Positions 38,174 to 53,100 are shown, numbered from the stretch's first letter. The stretch is 64,000 nt of DNA from Tupaia tana (GCA_026018925.1 JAKSZU010000002.1:10165662-10229661), one strand, 5' to 3'. Translations and numbers: made by a program. The notes: a model not told the origin generated them from the sequence alone.

Positions 38174-41100
38174 TTTTAATTTGACTAGAAAGGGACAGAG
38201 TGAGGGAAAGAGAGAGAAAGAGAAAGCAAGAAAGCAAGCTGCCAGGTCCAGGACCCGAACCAGGGTTGGCCATGTGGGAATTCAGCACCCTTAGCCACTA
38301 CGCCACCTGCTGGCCCCTGTATTTTATTTTCTAATTTGCCAGAGAGCAAGTGCACTCACTGGAGTGACAGAGACAGAGAGAGGGCGAGGGAGCACACACC
38401 CTTCAACATGGCATGGTCATGCCGCAGCCCTTTTCCACCCTGTTGGGATTCGGGGCACACATGTGCCTCTGGCGTGTTTTTCAAGCCACCAGGGCAGGGT
38501 TTCAGGTGGCAGTCAGCCCGGGGGATCCAGCTTCCTTAACCACCAGCACATGGGGCCAGCCCCAGTTCATAGTATTACTGCAAAAAATGTTTTGCCTTTA
38601 TAACTGCTTAAAATGTTTAAGTTTTGGTCAAAGTGTAAACACAACTTTAGAAGTCCCTGTGGAAAAGTGTGTTCGAGGCCCCATTTCCCTGCCAGAGAAA
38701 CTGCAGCTTCCCGGCACACTGCCAGCAGAAGGGGGACAGTGCCCGGGAGTGGGAACCTCGCCGGAGCACCTGGAACAGAGGAGATGGAAGAGCAGCCGGT
38801 CTCCACAGACAAGCAGTGTGTAGGGGCCAGCCCGCACCCCAACCCCTACCCCGAGACAAAACACCCTGAGCGAGCAGGGTCAGGAGAAATACCAGCGATG
38901 GGGACCACCAGGGCAATGCAGGGCCTCTGCGGGCTTGCTGAGAGGCTAAGAGCCGGATGAAAATGAGAGCAGGGACTCAGTTCCCCAAGAAGGCTGCCAG
39001 GAGCACAGCGCAGCAGCCCCCACCCACTGGCTCTCTGAGAATGCCTGGACCTGCCGCCTCACCACTGTCCTGAGCATTTGTGTGGCCAGGGCCTGACGTC
39101 ACCCTGCTGTCCTCGACCTGCACAGAAAGTGCTGCCAACCCAGAATAGGGGCAGGGGTGCCCTGTGTGCCCAGGCCCAGGCCGGAAGCCCCTGTCAGCAA
39201 CCTAGCTGGCCGAGGTCTCAGCTACACTGGAATCCACCCACCCCGACAGTCCGGGGTGGCTTCCTCAGCCAGGGAGGAGACTGGCCTCCGAGGGTCGGAT
39301 CCCATTTGTTACCACGTTAAAGAGCATGCTCGGGGATCAGCAGATGGTGCGGAGGTTAAGCTGGCTGGATCCCACACGGTTGACCATGCGGTTCAAGTCC
39401 TGGACCCGATAGCTTGAAAATCCCACGGGGCACGAGTGCATGTGTGCCCAAAATTTCAAGAGGATCCTTCTTTTCCATGGCTACTGGATAAGCCTCTTTC
39501 CACCCAGAAGCTGGTACAGCTCTGTACTCCCACCCAGCTGGGCTGGCCCTGTAGTCCACTAGGAAGTGGGCTAAGAGGACATGATAAGGGGTTGAGAGAT
39601 GGTGTGGTGGTTAAGTGTGCTGGACTCCCACGCGGCTGACGACAGTTTGAGTCCCGGATCTGGCAGTTTGCTTTCTCGCTTTCTTTCTCTCTCTCACTTT
39701 CTCACTCTGTCCCTCTCTGGTCAAATATAAATAAATAAGGTTAAATAAAATCATTATTTTTAAAAAAGGACATGGTAAGCTTCCGCCATGGCGTGTATCC
39801 TCCCAGCCCGCCGACCTTTGCATTTTCGGGTGCTTGTCTGTGAGACGTGTGGGGAGTTTAACTTTGAGGTGGCTGCTGGTCTTCCAAACCATGAGCCCAA
39901 ACCCTCAGATAATATTTTATTCACACAGATATTTTTAGAGATGAGAAGCTCCTAGAGAGCAGAGGCTGAAGGGACCTTGCGACACCTTCATGAACGAGGT
40001 CATGGTGCTGGGATGGGCATGGATGCCTATGGATGGGAGAGGAGAATGGAGGGAGGGAATGCCGTGTGGCTCCCCCTGGGGACGCTTTCTACCCCCACCC
40101 CCCACACTTCCCTCTCTGTCTCTCTTCTCCCCCTGGTAGTGCAGGCACCCCATAGCAAAATTTTAAAACAAAAAAAAAGAAAGCATATTCATGTTAAAGT
40201 AATTCCTGAAGCCGGCAGAAGACTAAGAAGTGATAGAATTTGACGGGAGGGGTGTGCGACTTTGATTTTATTTGCGATGTATCCGATCATTCGCTTTGAT
40301 TCCGTCACTCTAGCTTTTCCTCCGTCTTCAAATCAACCCTGGCTAACCTGTGTCTTACAGAGCTCGGTTTGCTTCTTTGTAAAACTAAACCTTTGCATCC
40401 CCAGCCTGCTACCGCAGTTTCAGACCTCAGGCACCCTTACATTGTCATCCCCAGGGCTTTTCTGTTTCTGTTCGACCCTCGGACCTCTCGGTGCTGCTGG
40501 GAAGGTCAGGGTCATGTTCAATTCAGCCCACAGCCATTTCCCCCCGAGTCCGAGTCTGCAGGGACGGAGTTCGAGAACTGGGAGAGCATGCTCTTCTTTC
40601 TCCTTCTCTTCCTCTTACTTTAACATCCCAACCACTCCCCCTGCAATAAAAACCAGAAACCTTGCCATCTTTGTTTCTGAGAAATGAAGAAACGTTCCGT
40701 TGTGTGACCCACAGCTGCAGCCTGTTAACCTCCGCTAACACTGAGGCTGCGCCCTGGCCTCACGGGGCCTCTTAGACACACGCACTTTGCTCTCCGGGCA
40801 GCGCGCCCGCTCATGGGGGAGCAGGGAAGGGCTCTCTCAGCCCAGCTCGTACAAGGGAACCAGCTCTCTTTCCGCAGAGTCTCGACATCAGAGCCCTCCG
40901 GGCCGCGGCGACCTGGACTTGGGCTGTGCGTGTGAGCACTGAAAGCGAGGCCCCTGGGAACCGAGACGCGCTGCGATGTCGAGATTTAGTATAACTCAAA
41001 GGATATAAGACACCTCACGAATTACTGACGATGTGCTGAGATGGTGATATTTTAGATTGGATGAAATGTAATTTATTACTACATTATTATTTATTTTTGC

Positions 41101-44100
41101 TTTTTTAAAATTTCTTTTAGAGAGAGAGATTTTCACTACAGGCTGCATGTGCTAGCCAGAGAGGCAGAAAGAGACAGACAGAAAGCAAGAAATCACCCCC
41201 AGAGGGGATGGCCGCGCTGCAATCTTTTCCCCTCCACCCTCCTCTCAGGACTTTAGGCACACATGCACATGCACCCGAGTTTTGAGCCACCAGATCTGGG
41301 ACTCGAACTGTGATTGGTTGGCCCTGCGGGAGTCAATGATGTGACCATTATGCCATCTGCCGGCCCCTCTTTATGCCGTTTTTAACGTGAGCCCTAGAAA
41401 ACCGAAGCCCTTGTGTGGCTCACACTGTATTTCTCTTGAACAATGCCAGGGTAGGAGACTGGGATTTATTTTTAACTACTTTAACAAGCATTGAACATTT
41501 GCAGTGATTTTAATGCCAATTTTCAAGAATCATATGATTCTTACATGGTAAATATTTTATCCGCTCTTGTTTTAAAGTATAATGAAGTTCTCTAAAGTTC
41601 CTGAAGAGCTGGTAATCTGGCAACTTCTTTCTTGTGGCTACCGGGTAGGGCTCTTTCCACCCAGAAGCTGGCTCCAGCGCCGCACGCCCGCCCTGCTGGG
41701 CTGGCCTTGCCGGACTAGGACGGGGTGAAGAGGACGCGCTAAGCCTCGGCCATGGCGTGTATCCTCCCAGCCCGCCCGTCTCTGCGTTTTTGGGTGCTTG
41801 TCTGTGAGACGTGTGGGGAGTTTAACTTTGAGGGTGGCTCCTGGTCTTCCAAACCAGTGAGCCCAAATCCTCAGATAATACTTTATTCACACAGATATTT
41901 TTAGAGATGAGAAGCTTCTAGAGAGCAGAGGCTGAAGGGACCTTGTGACACATTCACAGACGAGGTGTGTACCTGAGGGCCAGGGTCAGGGCCGTGTCAC
42001 ACTGGGGAAGGGGTCAGGATGAGCACACATCTAGGAGCAAGGGGTAAGTTATTCATCATCTGGGGGAGGACTGTGAGGAAGCCTGGTCGTTGTGTTTGGG
42101 CAGGGTCCCAAGGAGACCTGACAGCATCAGAAGGGCAGTCACTCCTTGAGGGGCAGTTCTCCTCCAGGGCTCGCAGCGTGGGAATGATGGACTCAGTTCT
42201 CGGCAAGAGGCTTCAAGGTAAGCAGCAATTAACGAGGCAGCAAAGGAAACCGGAGTCTGTCAGGACAACTCGCAGCTCCTGCGTTAGGAGCAGGGAGCAG
42301 GGGTGGCGTTGGATGTGCACGCTGACAGTCCTCTCGGTGGTCCCACGGGTGTCTCCCCTCTCTGCCCATAGCCCGCTGTCTGCAAGGACTCGGCAAGGTT
42401 ATTGTTCACTTCCATCCCAGATCCGCTGCGAGGGAGAAATTAGAGACTGCTTTTCCTAAGGGTTAAACTATCAAGACGGACTCCGAAACTAAGTACAGTA
42501 CAGTCCTGGCTCTCTCACAGTCTAGCCTGGTCACAGCCACCGCATCAGACTCAGGAGCAGGAAACTTCCTCTTCTCGTCAGTGTCTTCTCTCCCTGTGAA
42601 ATATGGCAACTGGTAAAGTCACCAGCTGGGAAGCAGGTGAAGTGGGAAGGGTAGAAATGCAACTCCCTTCACTGTCCCCTCCCCTGCGAATAAGCAGAGT
42701 CCTTCCCCCACGCCTGGGAGAGTGAAGTACTCGGAGCCAGCAGGAGAGGTCCAACTTGTGCTGCCCCCAAGGGTCTGCCGGTAAAATGCAGATCCTGGGG
42801 TGGGCGTGTTCAGCATGCACCCGGGATACTGGTGCTTCTGGCTTGTACGCACATTCCCGAACGACCACCCTGCCTTGAGCCTCAGAGAGCAACAGTGCCA
42901 AAGTGCCTTTAGATATACTTGCCATACTTATGGAAATCTAACGTGAAAGAGATCCATTCCTTAAAAATAATAGAAAAAAAAAAAGTACAGGGACAGTTTT
43001 CTTTACAAGGGGACTCGTATCAGAGCACCTTTTCTTATTTTAAAATTTTTTAATTATTTTATTTAGCTTTATTTATTTATTTTAATTTGACCAGAGATGA
43101 AGGGAGAGAGAGAGAGAGGGAGAGAGAAAGTGAGAAAGCAATCCATCAGGTCCAGGACTCGAACTGGGGTCAGCCATGTGGGAGTCCAGCACCCTTAACC
43201 ACCACGCCACCTGCTGGCCCCCTGGAACACTTTTATACCTGACAGCATCAGTCAGAGTTGACTGTGGAAAAAATACGGAGGCGACTGTCCGCTGGAAGTC
43301 GGGTAGGTTGCATAATGCAGCAGCTGGCACGAAAGGCACGCCTCGTTCCTGACAGGATGGAGGACTGGGGGAAGGACTGGAGGGGCCAGACCTCACGGAG
43401 GGGTCCTCTCCTCTCCAGCACACACAGGTGCCCTCTGGCATAAAAATCAGTACTAACTGAAGAAAAGAATCTCTCAGATGTTGTAAAAATAACACTAATG
43501 CTGACAGACTTGATTACTGACCACTTGTGTATGTGTGTATGTGTTTATGTTATCTAATAGAATCCTCAACAGACCCTAATGGAGCATTGTTATTCTCGTG
43601 CCTCTGATGAGAAGGCTAAGGTTCAGGGATTAAATAGCATATGGGAGGGAAAAAAGAAAAAAAAAAGTTCTGTGCAAAATGCCACGTCGCTGGCCTGGTC
43701 CCCGCTGCTTGTCTTCTGGACCTGAAACCCGTCCTCCGTGTGCAGAGATCTGAACGCTATATTTATAACAGAGGGTTATTTATAATGTCTTTCTCTGCCT
43801 TGGCAATTTAAATTAAAACGTCAACTTGAAGAAATGTTCCAGAAAAGCACCAGAAAGGATTGTAAAGAGAGCTGAATTAATCAAGGCGAGATGAATAAAG
43901 TCCTCTTTTAACATAGAGTACATCTTCGCCGACGGAAACAAAGTCTTGGCAGAACTGAAAGACAGCCACGGAGATGGGCAGCAAATAGCCATTCAGCTCA
44001 GTAATAACCGAGGAAGCACATCTGCCGCTTCACCTTGAGAAGCAGCTGTGCTCTGTGTGGTATCACCAGGCAACCGGCCTGCAGACACCCACGGTGCTCG

Positions 44101-47100
44101 GGCAGACTCTGCTCCTTTTGCTGCAAACCAAAGCCAGCATGCCTCACTTAGGTGCCTTAAAAGGTACGAAAAATAAAATACCAAGCGAGACACCAAAGAC
44201 AGCATCCTGTAAGTCGATGTGAAATTCTAGGAAGCGTAAAACTGTAACGACAGAAAGCAGATGGGGGGTGCCAGAGCCCACGGTGAGTGGAAGGGCCCTG
44301 ACTTCCCGGGGACACAGGAAACTTTCTGGGGTCATGGAATTCCAGACCATGGCAGTGGTGGTGGCTGTGTGCCTTTCTGCATTTGTCCATGCTCATGGGT
44401 AAACACACTTAAAATTGCTGAGTTTCACTGTGTGTACATCAGATCGTAAAGAAGCAGTCTGTGAACCATCCTAACCGGGTGTGGCATTTCAGTTCTTTGT
44501 GTCTGACTCAGGCCAGGCAGAATCTGGTATCTGCTGGTGACAGAAAGCCTGCACTGCCCTAGAGCCAGAACGACTGCGAGAGGACGATGGCCACGGCGGT
44601 CACTGAGCATGACTGCCAAGGCTCCCCTGGATGAACGCCATTCCGGTTACGGCTTTTCGTCTCTCGAGGTCTTTGGACACCCAGAAAGTGGGTCATCTTT
44701 CAGAACATCTGCGTCACTGGGAGATGTTAGTAAATCGAAGACCAGCTGGGTCTGTTCTTGAACGTAGCAGACTACTTACTTGGAGGTACTGTTAATCCTC
44801 TCATTCACTAGACAAGCAAGACGGGTTTTCTGGTCTGGATTCCCTTCCCTGGCTAGCAGCACTCCGGATTCCTTTTCATAAACGGATATATATATATATA
44901 GCAAGAAACCGGTGCTTTGGAAAAAGACATCACTGACTACGTAGTTATACATCTTCAATGACTGAAATGAAGCCCAATTCCAAGTACTCCTACAGAGTGA
45001 ATTGGTGCATTGAAGCAATTACTTTAACTATTCGCTACAAATAACTTTGTCTAAAATATTCAGTTATTAGAACAAAACCCTTGTTCTGGGCTGGATTCTT
45101 CAGATAATTCTGCTTTTGGCAACTAGTACCTAGAAAATCAGCTGGCAACTCGAAAATCGACTTATTTAAGTGGCTTAGACAATAAGGACATTCACCAGCT
45201 CATGGGTCTGGAATTTTAGTTGTGGCAGGGTTCAGGCTGGCCTAACGAGGGTCTCAGTGATCTTACCTATGCCTGCTTTCCCCACTCTCCCTGCACTGTG
45301 GCCAGGGCAGCTCTGTTTTCAGACCGGTTCCCTCATGGGCATACGGTGGCTGCTAGGATCCGTTTGAACCTACCATTTCCTCATGCGTCCCCCCTGGGGA
45401 GGCAGAAGCTTCCATCAGGAGCCTCTGTAAAGCAATGTAAGACTTTCCCAGAAGTCCTTTTCTCGTTGGCCCAGTCTCGGAGGCAGAGGACAAGATTACC
45501 CTCGGATAATCAGGCCTCCCTCTGCAATGGAGCAGAGCCTGCTCCTCTGAGGACGTGGATTGATAAACCGTGTGCGTGTGCACACGTGTGTTTGTGTGAG
45601 AGAGAGAGGGGTGTGGTAGGGGCTCTTTTAGGAAAGAAAAGGGGTAATAATCCAAAATCAATAATTAGGTATACCAGTGTCTGATTTCAATCCATTAGCC
45701 TTCAAATAAAACTATTTTTCTTGTTATGAAAGTAATACAGATCTCATTTTTTATTTTAAGAAACTATAGACAAAAAGAAGAAAGCAGAAAGCATTATAAT
45801 TTCACTGCATAATAAAAGCATTAATAATATAAACATTTTAATCAGTAAACAAAGATTATATTCTACACACCATAGAGGCTATGTAGCATAATGGTTAAAA
45901 ACACACTTTGGTGGCTATCTTCTGGTTCACTTATTTACTTTCTCTGTGTGTCCTCTTGGACGAGCTACTTAGCTTTCTTACGCCTCAGCTTCTTCCCCTC
46001 TGTAATGGGAACAATAGTAGTAAATGTACAGATTCCTCCAGCACTAACCCTGTCGTCCAGGATCAACAATGGTCTGCAGACCAGACCAGCTTCTGCCTGT
46101 TATTATAAATAAAGTTTTATTAGAACCTATTTGTCAACAGTCTATAGTAGCTTTTATATTACCATGGCAAAGTTAAGCGGTTCTAGCAGAGAACTTAAAA
46201 CCTAAAAAAAAAAAAATTTTTTTTTTGAAGAGGTTTTTGCTATAGGGCGCATGCACTCACCAGACAGAGACATAGAGACAGAGAGTGAGAAATCACCCCC
46301 GGGGGGTGATGGCCACACCGCAGTTCCTCCTCCTTCATTCTCCTCTCGGGATCTTGGGCACACACGCACACGCGCCCGGTGTGAGTTTTAAGCCACTGGG
46401 TCCAGGACGCGAACCGTGGTCGACTACATGGGAGTCCAGCGACATAGCCATTACGCTAACTGCTGGTCCCAAGAAACCAAAAATATTTAGTACCTGGCCC
46501 TTTGCAAAAACAGGAACAAGTTTGCCAACCTCTGGGTTAGACCATAAGAACTCTATTGTTTTATCAAACTCCAACATGTCTTGGGACCAGCAGATGGCGT
46601 AGTGGTTACATCTCTGAACTCCACATAGTCCACTGTGGGTTGAGTCCTAGACCAAGTGGCTTAAACTCACAATGAGCACCTGTGTGTGTGTGCCCAAGAT
46701 CCCGAGAGAAGAATGGAGGAGAAAGGATTGCGGTGTGGCCATTCCCCCCCCCCCACAGGGGGGCAATTTCTCACTTTCTGTCTTCGTGTCTCTCTCTGTT
46801 TTTTTTGGCAAGTGCACGTGCTCTATAACAAAAACTCCTCTTTAAAAAAAGAAATCTAACGTGTCTTAGTTCTGTGAGCATGTAGTGACTGAAGATCTGG
46901 GCAGGAAAAAGTGACACCTGCAGGACCTACTGGGAGGCAGGAGATGCTGTCGCTTCGTCACTGAGAACAGAGAACCACAGACGTGGCAAAGCCCACGAAG
47001 GCTTTTAAATGTCAGATGACTTAGCTGAACCAACCAGAGGCCTTGAGATAAGTGACGCGTGACTTCCCTTCTACTTGGGGACCTTGGAGCCTGAATGAGA

Positions 47101-50100
47101 GTGAATTTGTGCAGGGCGCTCTCTAGTAGAGGAGGCTCTCGACGACAGGCAGAAAGCAAGAAGACTAAGGGGAACAAACCCCACAGTCCATCGCTGCCAA
47201 TCGTGCTTTCGAAAAGGGAAGGTGGTGGGCGCCTGCGTGCTCTGGGTGAACGGTGGTGTGGATGTGTCCCTGAGCGTCCCATCAGGACTCCCTGGAGAGA
47301 AGGGATGTGCCTGAGGCAGCACGACCTGAAGGCCCAGGGGGTGTGGCAGACAAGCCTGAGGAGAGGCAAGACTCGGGGAAGCAGTCAGGGGACACTCCCC
47401 TCCTCTTACCGAGCGGCTTTATCCTGGACTTAAAGATCTATAAAACCTGAATGATTTGAGTCAAGTATAATTTATTAACATTATTTTAGTTAACTCTAAC
47501 CTTCTCATAAAACAGTGTTTTAACTCAAGGTTTACCTTTCGGTCCATGAAGAATATGACCAGATCATTAAAGATGAGCGCGAGGTCGGCGGTGGTGGCGT
47601 AGCAGTAACTGTGTCCCATGACTGCGAGGCCACACAGGAAGGTCCCTGGCCCGCATCCTGAGGTCTTCCCGTGCCCACTGGCACATGTGCCTATGCCTGT
47701 TACCCTGCCTGGCTGAGGCTGGTGGTAGGATTATGGCATGGATCCGGTCGGGGGTCTCTCTCTCTCTCTAGGTCTCCCTTCCTCTCTTTTTAAAAAACAA
47801 AAAAACAAAACTAAACAAAATAGAATAAGAAGAAGAACTGATCGACGACTATAAAGATTTTTTAGAGAATGAAACGCTTTTTTCTACATTCACCAGTGCT
47901 ATGTGAGAATTAGAACAGAGGGTCTTCCATTGCCTGATTTCAAATCCCGCCTCAGCTCCCTTCCTGCTTTTTAATCCTCCATGTCGTAAGTCTTATTTTT
48001 CTTATACATAAAATGTAATTAATGAAAGTACTAACTTTATTGATCTTTGATGAGAATGAGATTAAATTATCCATATAAAGTACTTAGGCCAGAATCTAAC
48101 GAATATTACACAATTCATAAATGTTAACCATTTTAATGTGGGTAAATCCAGAAGCTAATAGTGGAAGACGCTCTGGTAGCAAACCGTGATGTACTATTGT
48201 ATAGTATAGAGAGAAGTTCTTCTCTTCCACTTTCGATATTCCTGGCCTATTTTTGGAGCAAGGTTAAAGACAGGTAAAGAAAGATCCCTCACTGGGGTCT
48301 TAAGATTTAGAAGGTTAAATCAGGGAATATCCCATTACGCACCACATTGTATTACTTAGGGCCCAGGTGGCCAAAACAGAGATCCAAAAAATATAGGGAC
48401 AAAAAAGAGAAAGGTATTTTTGTAATGCGCCCTCCCAGGGTGAGTAGCCCAGCTCTGACAAAGTAGCTGCCCCACCAGGCCCTTAGGACCCGGTTCTGTT
48501 CGTTTTGCGTCTGCACTGTCACCTGTGGTAGGTCACGTGGTTAAAGTTCACCTGCACCTTTTCCATCTTTCAGGAAGACAATAACGAAGAGCAAGGCATT
48601 TCCTTTTTAACAGAATGAGACCTTGAACTCGTGCACACTTCACCCCACTCACCACAGTGTTGGGGTCTTGGCCGCAGGGCCACCCATAGCTCAAAGAGAG
48701 GCTAGAAAAAGTGACTCTTGCTAGACAGCCACACAGTCAACTAAAATTCTACGAATTCTCTTCCAAAAAGAGAAGGAAAGAATGGATGGTGGGATCGGTA
48801 AGCAGTTTCCGGTGGGCATCATCACGAGAACTACTGTTTTGTTGACTCTGAGTCATTACTGACATTGAGACACATCATCATGTTATGTACCACGAAGTAA
48901 GAAAAACCAGACTATTTCAGTGGTGACACCTTGCTTCCTAAGGAGTTCAGTTGTAGAACACATCTAAACTTAAGGCATGTTAAGATGTGAGGGGAAAAGG
49001 TGTCTTGGTATAAAAGAAATGCAGTATTGGGAAGACGGGAGAGAAAGCAATCCGAAGACGGTCATTTTGCTGTCCTCTCTCGTGCGTGTGACTTCCTGCA
49101 GCAGACACAGGCACAGACGCGAGGCTTTGGTTGACCCGCGGAGTTCAGTGTTGAGAGTGTGGGATTGGCAAGGTGCTGTCAGCGTGGCTTTGCTCCAAGT
49201 CAAATTCTTGTGACTGCTGGTGGAGAGACTTTTGGCTCAAAGGCTTGGGGAAGTCTGCCTACATTTCCACTCCATCTGGGCTAGATCTGGAGTTGGGTAA
49301 ACAGACCAAAGGGGTCTTGTCATTCGTTGTTGGGGTTCTTACTTGGTAGAAGGACAAAAGCTGAGAGCAGCCCTCTGAAGGAGCAGATACGGCCCTGACT
49401 TCTTGCTTCAGTTTCCGGGCATCACACAGCAGAGAGCACCAGGCCTTAGCTGGATTCCATAACACGGTCCCTGCCTGCCAGGAGCTCCAGAGCTTCTGGG
49501 AGCAGCAGGGTAAGTAGACCTGTGAGGGGTATGCAGTGGTGTAGAGGCTACGCCAGTCTGAGGAGGAGAGGCACACACTGGGGCAGTCAGTTCTCGCTGA
49601 GGTCAGAAAAGCCCTCCCAGGGAAGGTGACTTCCAGGCCGAGGAGGCCGAAGGGCCTTCTGAGAGGTGCAGACTGAAGCTGTGTACGCGTGGACGTTGCC
49701 GCAGAGGACACAGCATGAAGACCAACAGCAGCGAGGGTGTGCTTTCTGCCCTCTAGCAGTTTCCCTTCCCGGTGGCTTGCGCTTAGTCGGCCAACAGCAA
49801 TATTCGTTATACTGAACTAAAAAAAAAACCCAACTTCTTGGATAGCCAAGGAGAGAGGAGCTGAATTTTTCTGAATCAAAAAGATGCTAGGTTCCAGGAT
49901 ATGGACAAAAGCAAAATATTACCTGCAGTGCCTGCTCTTGGGCCTGACTTACTCTATTCAGGTGGTCGGAAAAGTCATGATGCATTTTTGCATAGAAAAA
50001 CACAGAAAAAATACACCATGACTTTACTTTTGAGAGATTTTTGCTATAGCGTGTGTGTGCTCACCAGAGAGACAGAGAGAAAGAGAGACAGAAAGCAAGA

Positions 50101-53100
50101 AATCACCCCCAGGGGGAAGGACCACTCCACAATCCCTTCTTCTCCATTCTCCTCTTGGGACTTTGGGTATGCACGTGCATGCACCTGGCTTAGGTTTTTT
50201 TAAATCCCCAGGTCTGGGACTCAAACCACGGTTGACTACATGGTAGAACAGCGATGTAACCATTACGCCCTCTGCTGGTCCCCATCCAGAGCAGTTTAGC
50301 AGAGTACTAAGTACTTAGCCTGATCCTAAGACAGGTGCTCAGTGCAGAACCACATCTCTGTCCTATTCGGAATGCCAGACGACAAGTCTTCGTTCTCAGG
50401 GAGGAAGACGTAATTGTGAAAGACCCCAGTCAGTTGGACTCCACAGTTGGATTCGGAGCTATGGAATGACAGATCTATCCTCTACAGGTGTTTCTCACTG
50501 AATATTGCTACCGAAATCTGCTTTTCTTACACAGGTCACTGTTACAGATGAGGAAGTTAGTAATCCATCCTTTTTCGATCTGGTGAGAACTCCCCAGATG
50601 AGGAAGTGCACACTTATACTTATGTTTGCTTGGTAAGTTTGACTTGGGATGGATTTAAACGTTTGTGCCACATTGACCGCACGCTGCTTCCTTCAGTCAG
50701 GTGGAAGCTCTCTCACTTGTCCTTCCCCGGTGTCTTTCAATGTCACTGCAGGTTCACAAGCGCAGTGGTCTATCAAGGGCTTGTCATGCGCCTGGGAATT
50801 GTAGGCGGCAACCTCTACATAGACTTTTTCATCTCGGGAGTTGTGGAGCTGCCGGGAGCTCTCTTGATCTTGCTAACCATTGAGCGCGTGGGACGACGTC
50901 TGCCCTTTGCAGCGAGCAATATAGTGGCAGGAGTGGCATGCCTCATCACTGCGTTCTTACCAGAAGGTAATCTTCCCCCCAGAGATGCTCAGCAGCTGAA
51001 GGACTCGAAAACACGATGACCAAGTGTGGGGAGCCTCCCATCCTTGGGAAAGTTACCCTGCCTCTCAGTCTTGGCGGTGGGCACTCTTCAGCGTGGCCAC
51101 TCGATGTCTGCTTCATCGGTGTAAAGACTTCGAAGATGAGCGGTTCTATCATTTTGTCTTTTTTTTCTCAATGTTCACATTCATTTATGGATGAAATAGA
51201 TGCTTGCTAAATCTACTGCGCTGTCAGGAAAGTCATAACATGTTTTTGCATAGAAAAACATAGAATGGGACCAGCAGTTAGTGTAATGGCTATGTCATTG
51301 GACTCCCATGTAGTCAACCGCGGTTCGCGTCCCAGACCCGGTGACTTAAAACTCACGCCGGGCGTGTGTGCGTGCGTGCCCAAGATCCCGAGAGGAGAAT
51401 GGAGGAGAAGGGATTGCAGCATGGCCATCCCCCTTGGGCGGTGATTTCTCGCTTTCTGTCTCTCTGTCTCTCTCTGTCTGTTTGGCAAGCACACGTGCCC
51501 TATGGCAAGAACCTCTCCAAAAAAAAAAGAAAAAAGGAAAAACAGAGAACAATACACCGTGACTTTCCCATTGCCCTGACAGCTCCTCGCGCTGCAGTTT
51601 ACCGACGATCCCCTGCACCGGACTGATGTCTGTGCTGTCACAAACATTGCCTCACCCTTCCCGGACCGCTGCCGTGGCGCTGCCGCGGAGGTGACAGGGA
51701 GAGGACACAATTCACTCCAGAAAGACTTATGAAGAGGTGTATTCACTGTCATACTGTCACAATTCATTGTGATAAATGAACTAATGGAGTTATTCACAAG
51801 ATTCAGAAATAGAAAAGAGACACGGTAGGGAGCAGTAAACCCCAGCAACGAGTCTAGAAAATCTTCCCAGAAGTGAGAGAAAAGCGAGCGTCAAGAATGA
51901 AGTGCACCAGGTAGGAAGGAAAGTAGGCAGTCCTTCCCAGAGGTAGAAACCCCGTGTGGGGGCAGGAATGGTGGCCAGGAGCCCTGAGAGAGTGCCCAGC
52001 AAGCCTGGTCCCCAGCCAGCCCCGGAGCCTGGGCGTTGTCCTGTGAGCTCGGAGCCATGGTCCGTAGCAGTCAGCGGTGGCTGAGGAGGGAGAGACGCCG
52101 AGAGCCTGAATTAAGGTAGCCATGGGGCCTGGATGGGAGAAGGTGATTTCATTTCAGAGATACCGTGGAGTTAAGTTCTTCAGAGCTCGATGACTGATGG
52201 AGGGGTGTGGGGTAAGGCGGACACAGAGGTCGCAGGGGCTCCCGGTTACCACAACCCAGGTGGCCTCGGCCTGGAGCACAGCCCAGCTGGGAAGGACTTG
52301 TAATTCCCAGGGAATGCACATTAGAGCAAGTCGATTATCTCGCTCCTGGGTGTGGAGTGGGGGTTCCCAGGGAGCTGGCTCCTTGGAGTCCCCGCGTGGG
52401 CCTAGGGAAGTGTTCGGTCCAGTCTGTGCGAGAACCCCCTCGGGATCTGGGAGGACTGACGCTATCGTGGAAGTCAGACAGTCAGGTATTTGCAGATGGC
52501 TTTATTTAGTAGATGAAGGTTTATTAATTCTCGAAACATCAGGTCAATTTATTTAAATAACATTACTGAAATGCCAATCTTCAGAACGGGGCAGGGAACC
52601 TGCATGCTGCCCGTCGTACCGGAGTGGCTGGTGAGTGAGAGCTGCTCACTTACACTTCCCTCACTTCCCTGGAGTCTGCTAGTTTCCTAAAATGCCCCAC
52701 AGTCCTGGAGGCCGGAGGGCGGAGGCAAAGGGGCCCTGCCTGGGCTCCTCCCAAGGGGCTCCGAGGGAGGGCCTGCTCGAGGCTTCTGTCCAGCTGCTGG
52801 TCCCTCTGGCTCTCCTTGCCCTGCCTTGACATCAGTCAGGTCTCTGCGCCCTCCCCCCTTAGGTGACCTCCTCCTCTCTGTGTCTGGGTGTCATCTTAAC
52901 TAATTACAGCCGCAATGACCCTGTTTCCAAATATGGCCACGTTCTGAGTTTCCAGGTAGGCATGGATGGGGGCTGTCACTATTCAGCCCAGTACACTGAG
53001 TTACCATACCCTAGGAGTTGAGGGATCTCTGTAACAACTGTCCATAAACTGATGTCCGTTTGGAGCTTTTTTTTTGGAGAGGTTTTTTTGCTATAGGGTG

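Larger units (their letters stand above)
22273..50534 (+). other. SLC22A3: SLC22A3 intron 5 (28.3 kb)
   Basis: Phase-0 intron, the largest in the window. Repeats are listed separately. Stretches in which I recognise nothing: 22273-22822, 23041-24025, 24840-25329, 28600-28990, 29293-29700, 29930-30540, 30753-32948, 33742-34116, 35013-36302, 36743-36894, 37172-37806, 38564-39332, 40191-41084, 41966-43036, 43641-45874, 46868-47584, 48136-49960 and 50282-50534. No ORF there shows protein-like character. Confidence 0.92.
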
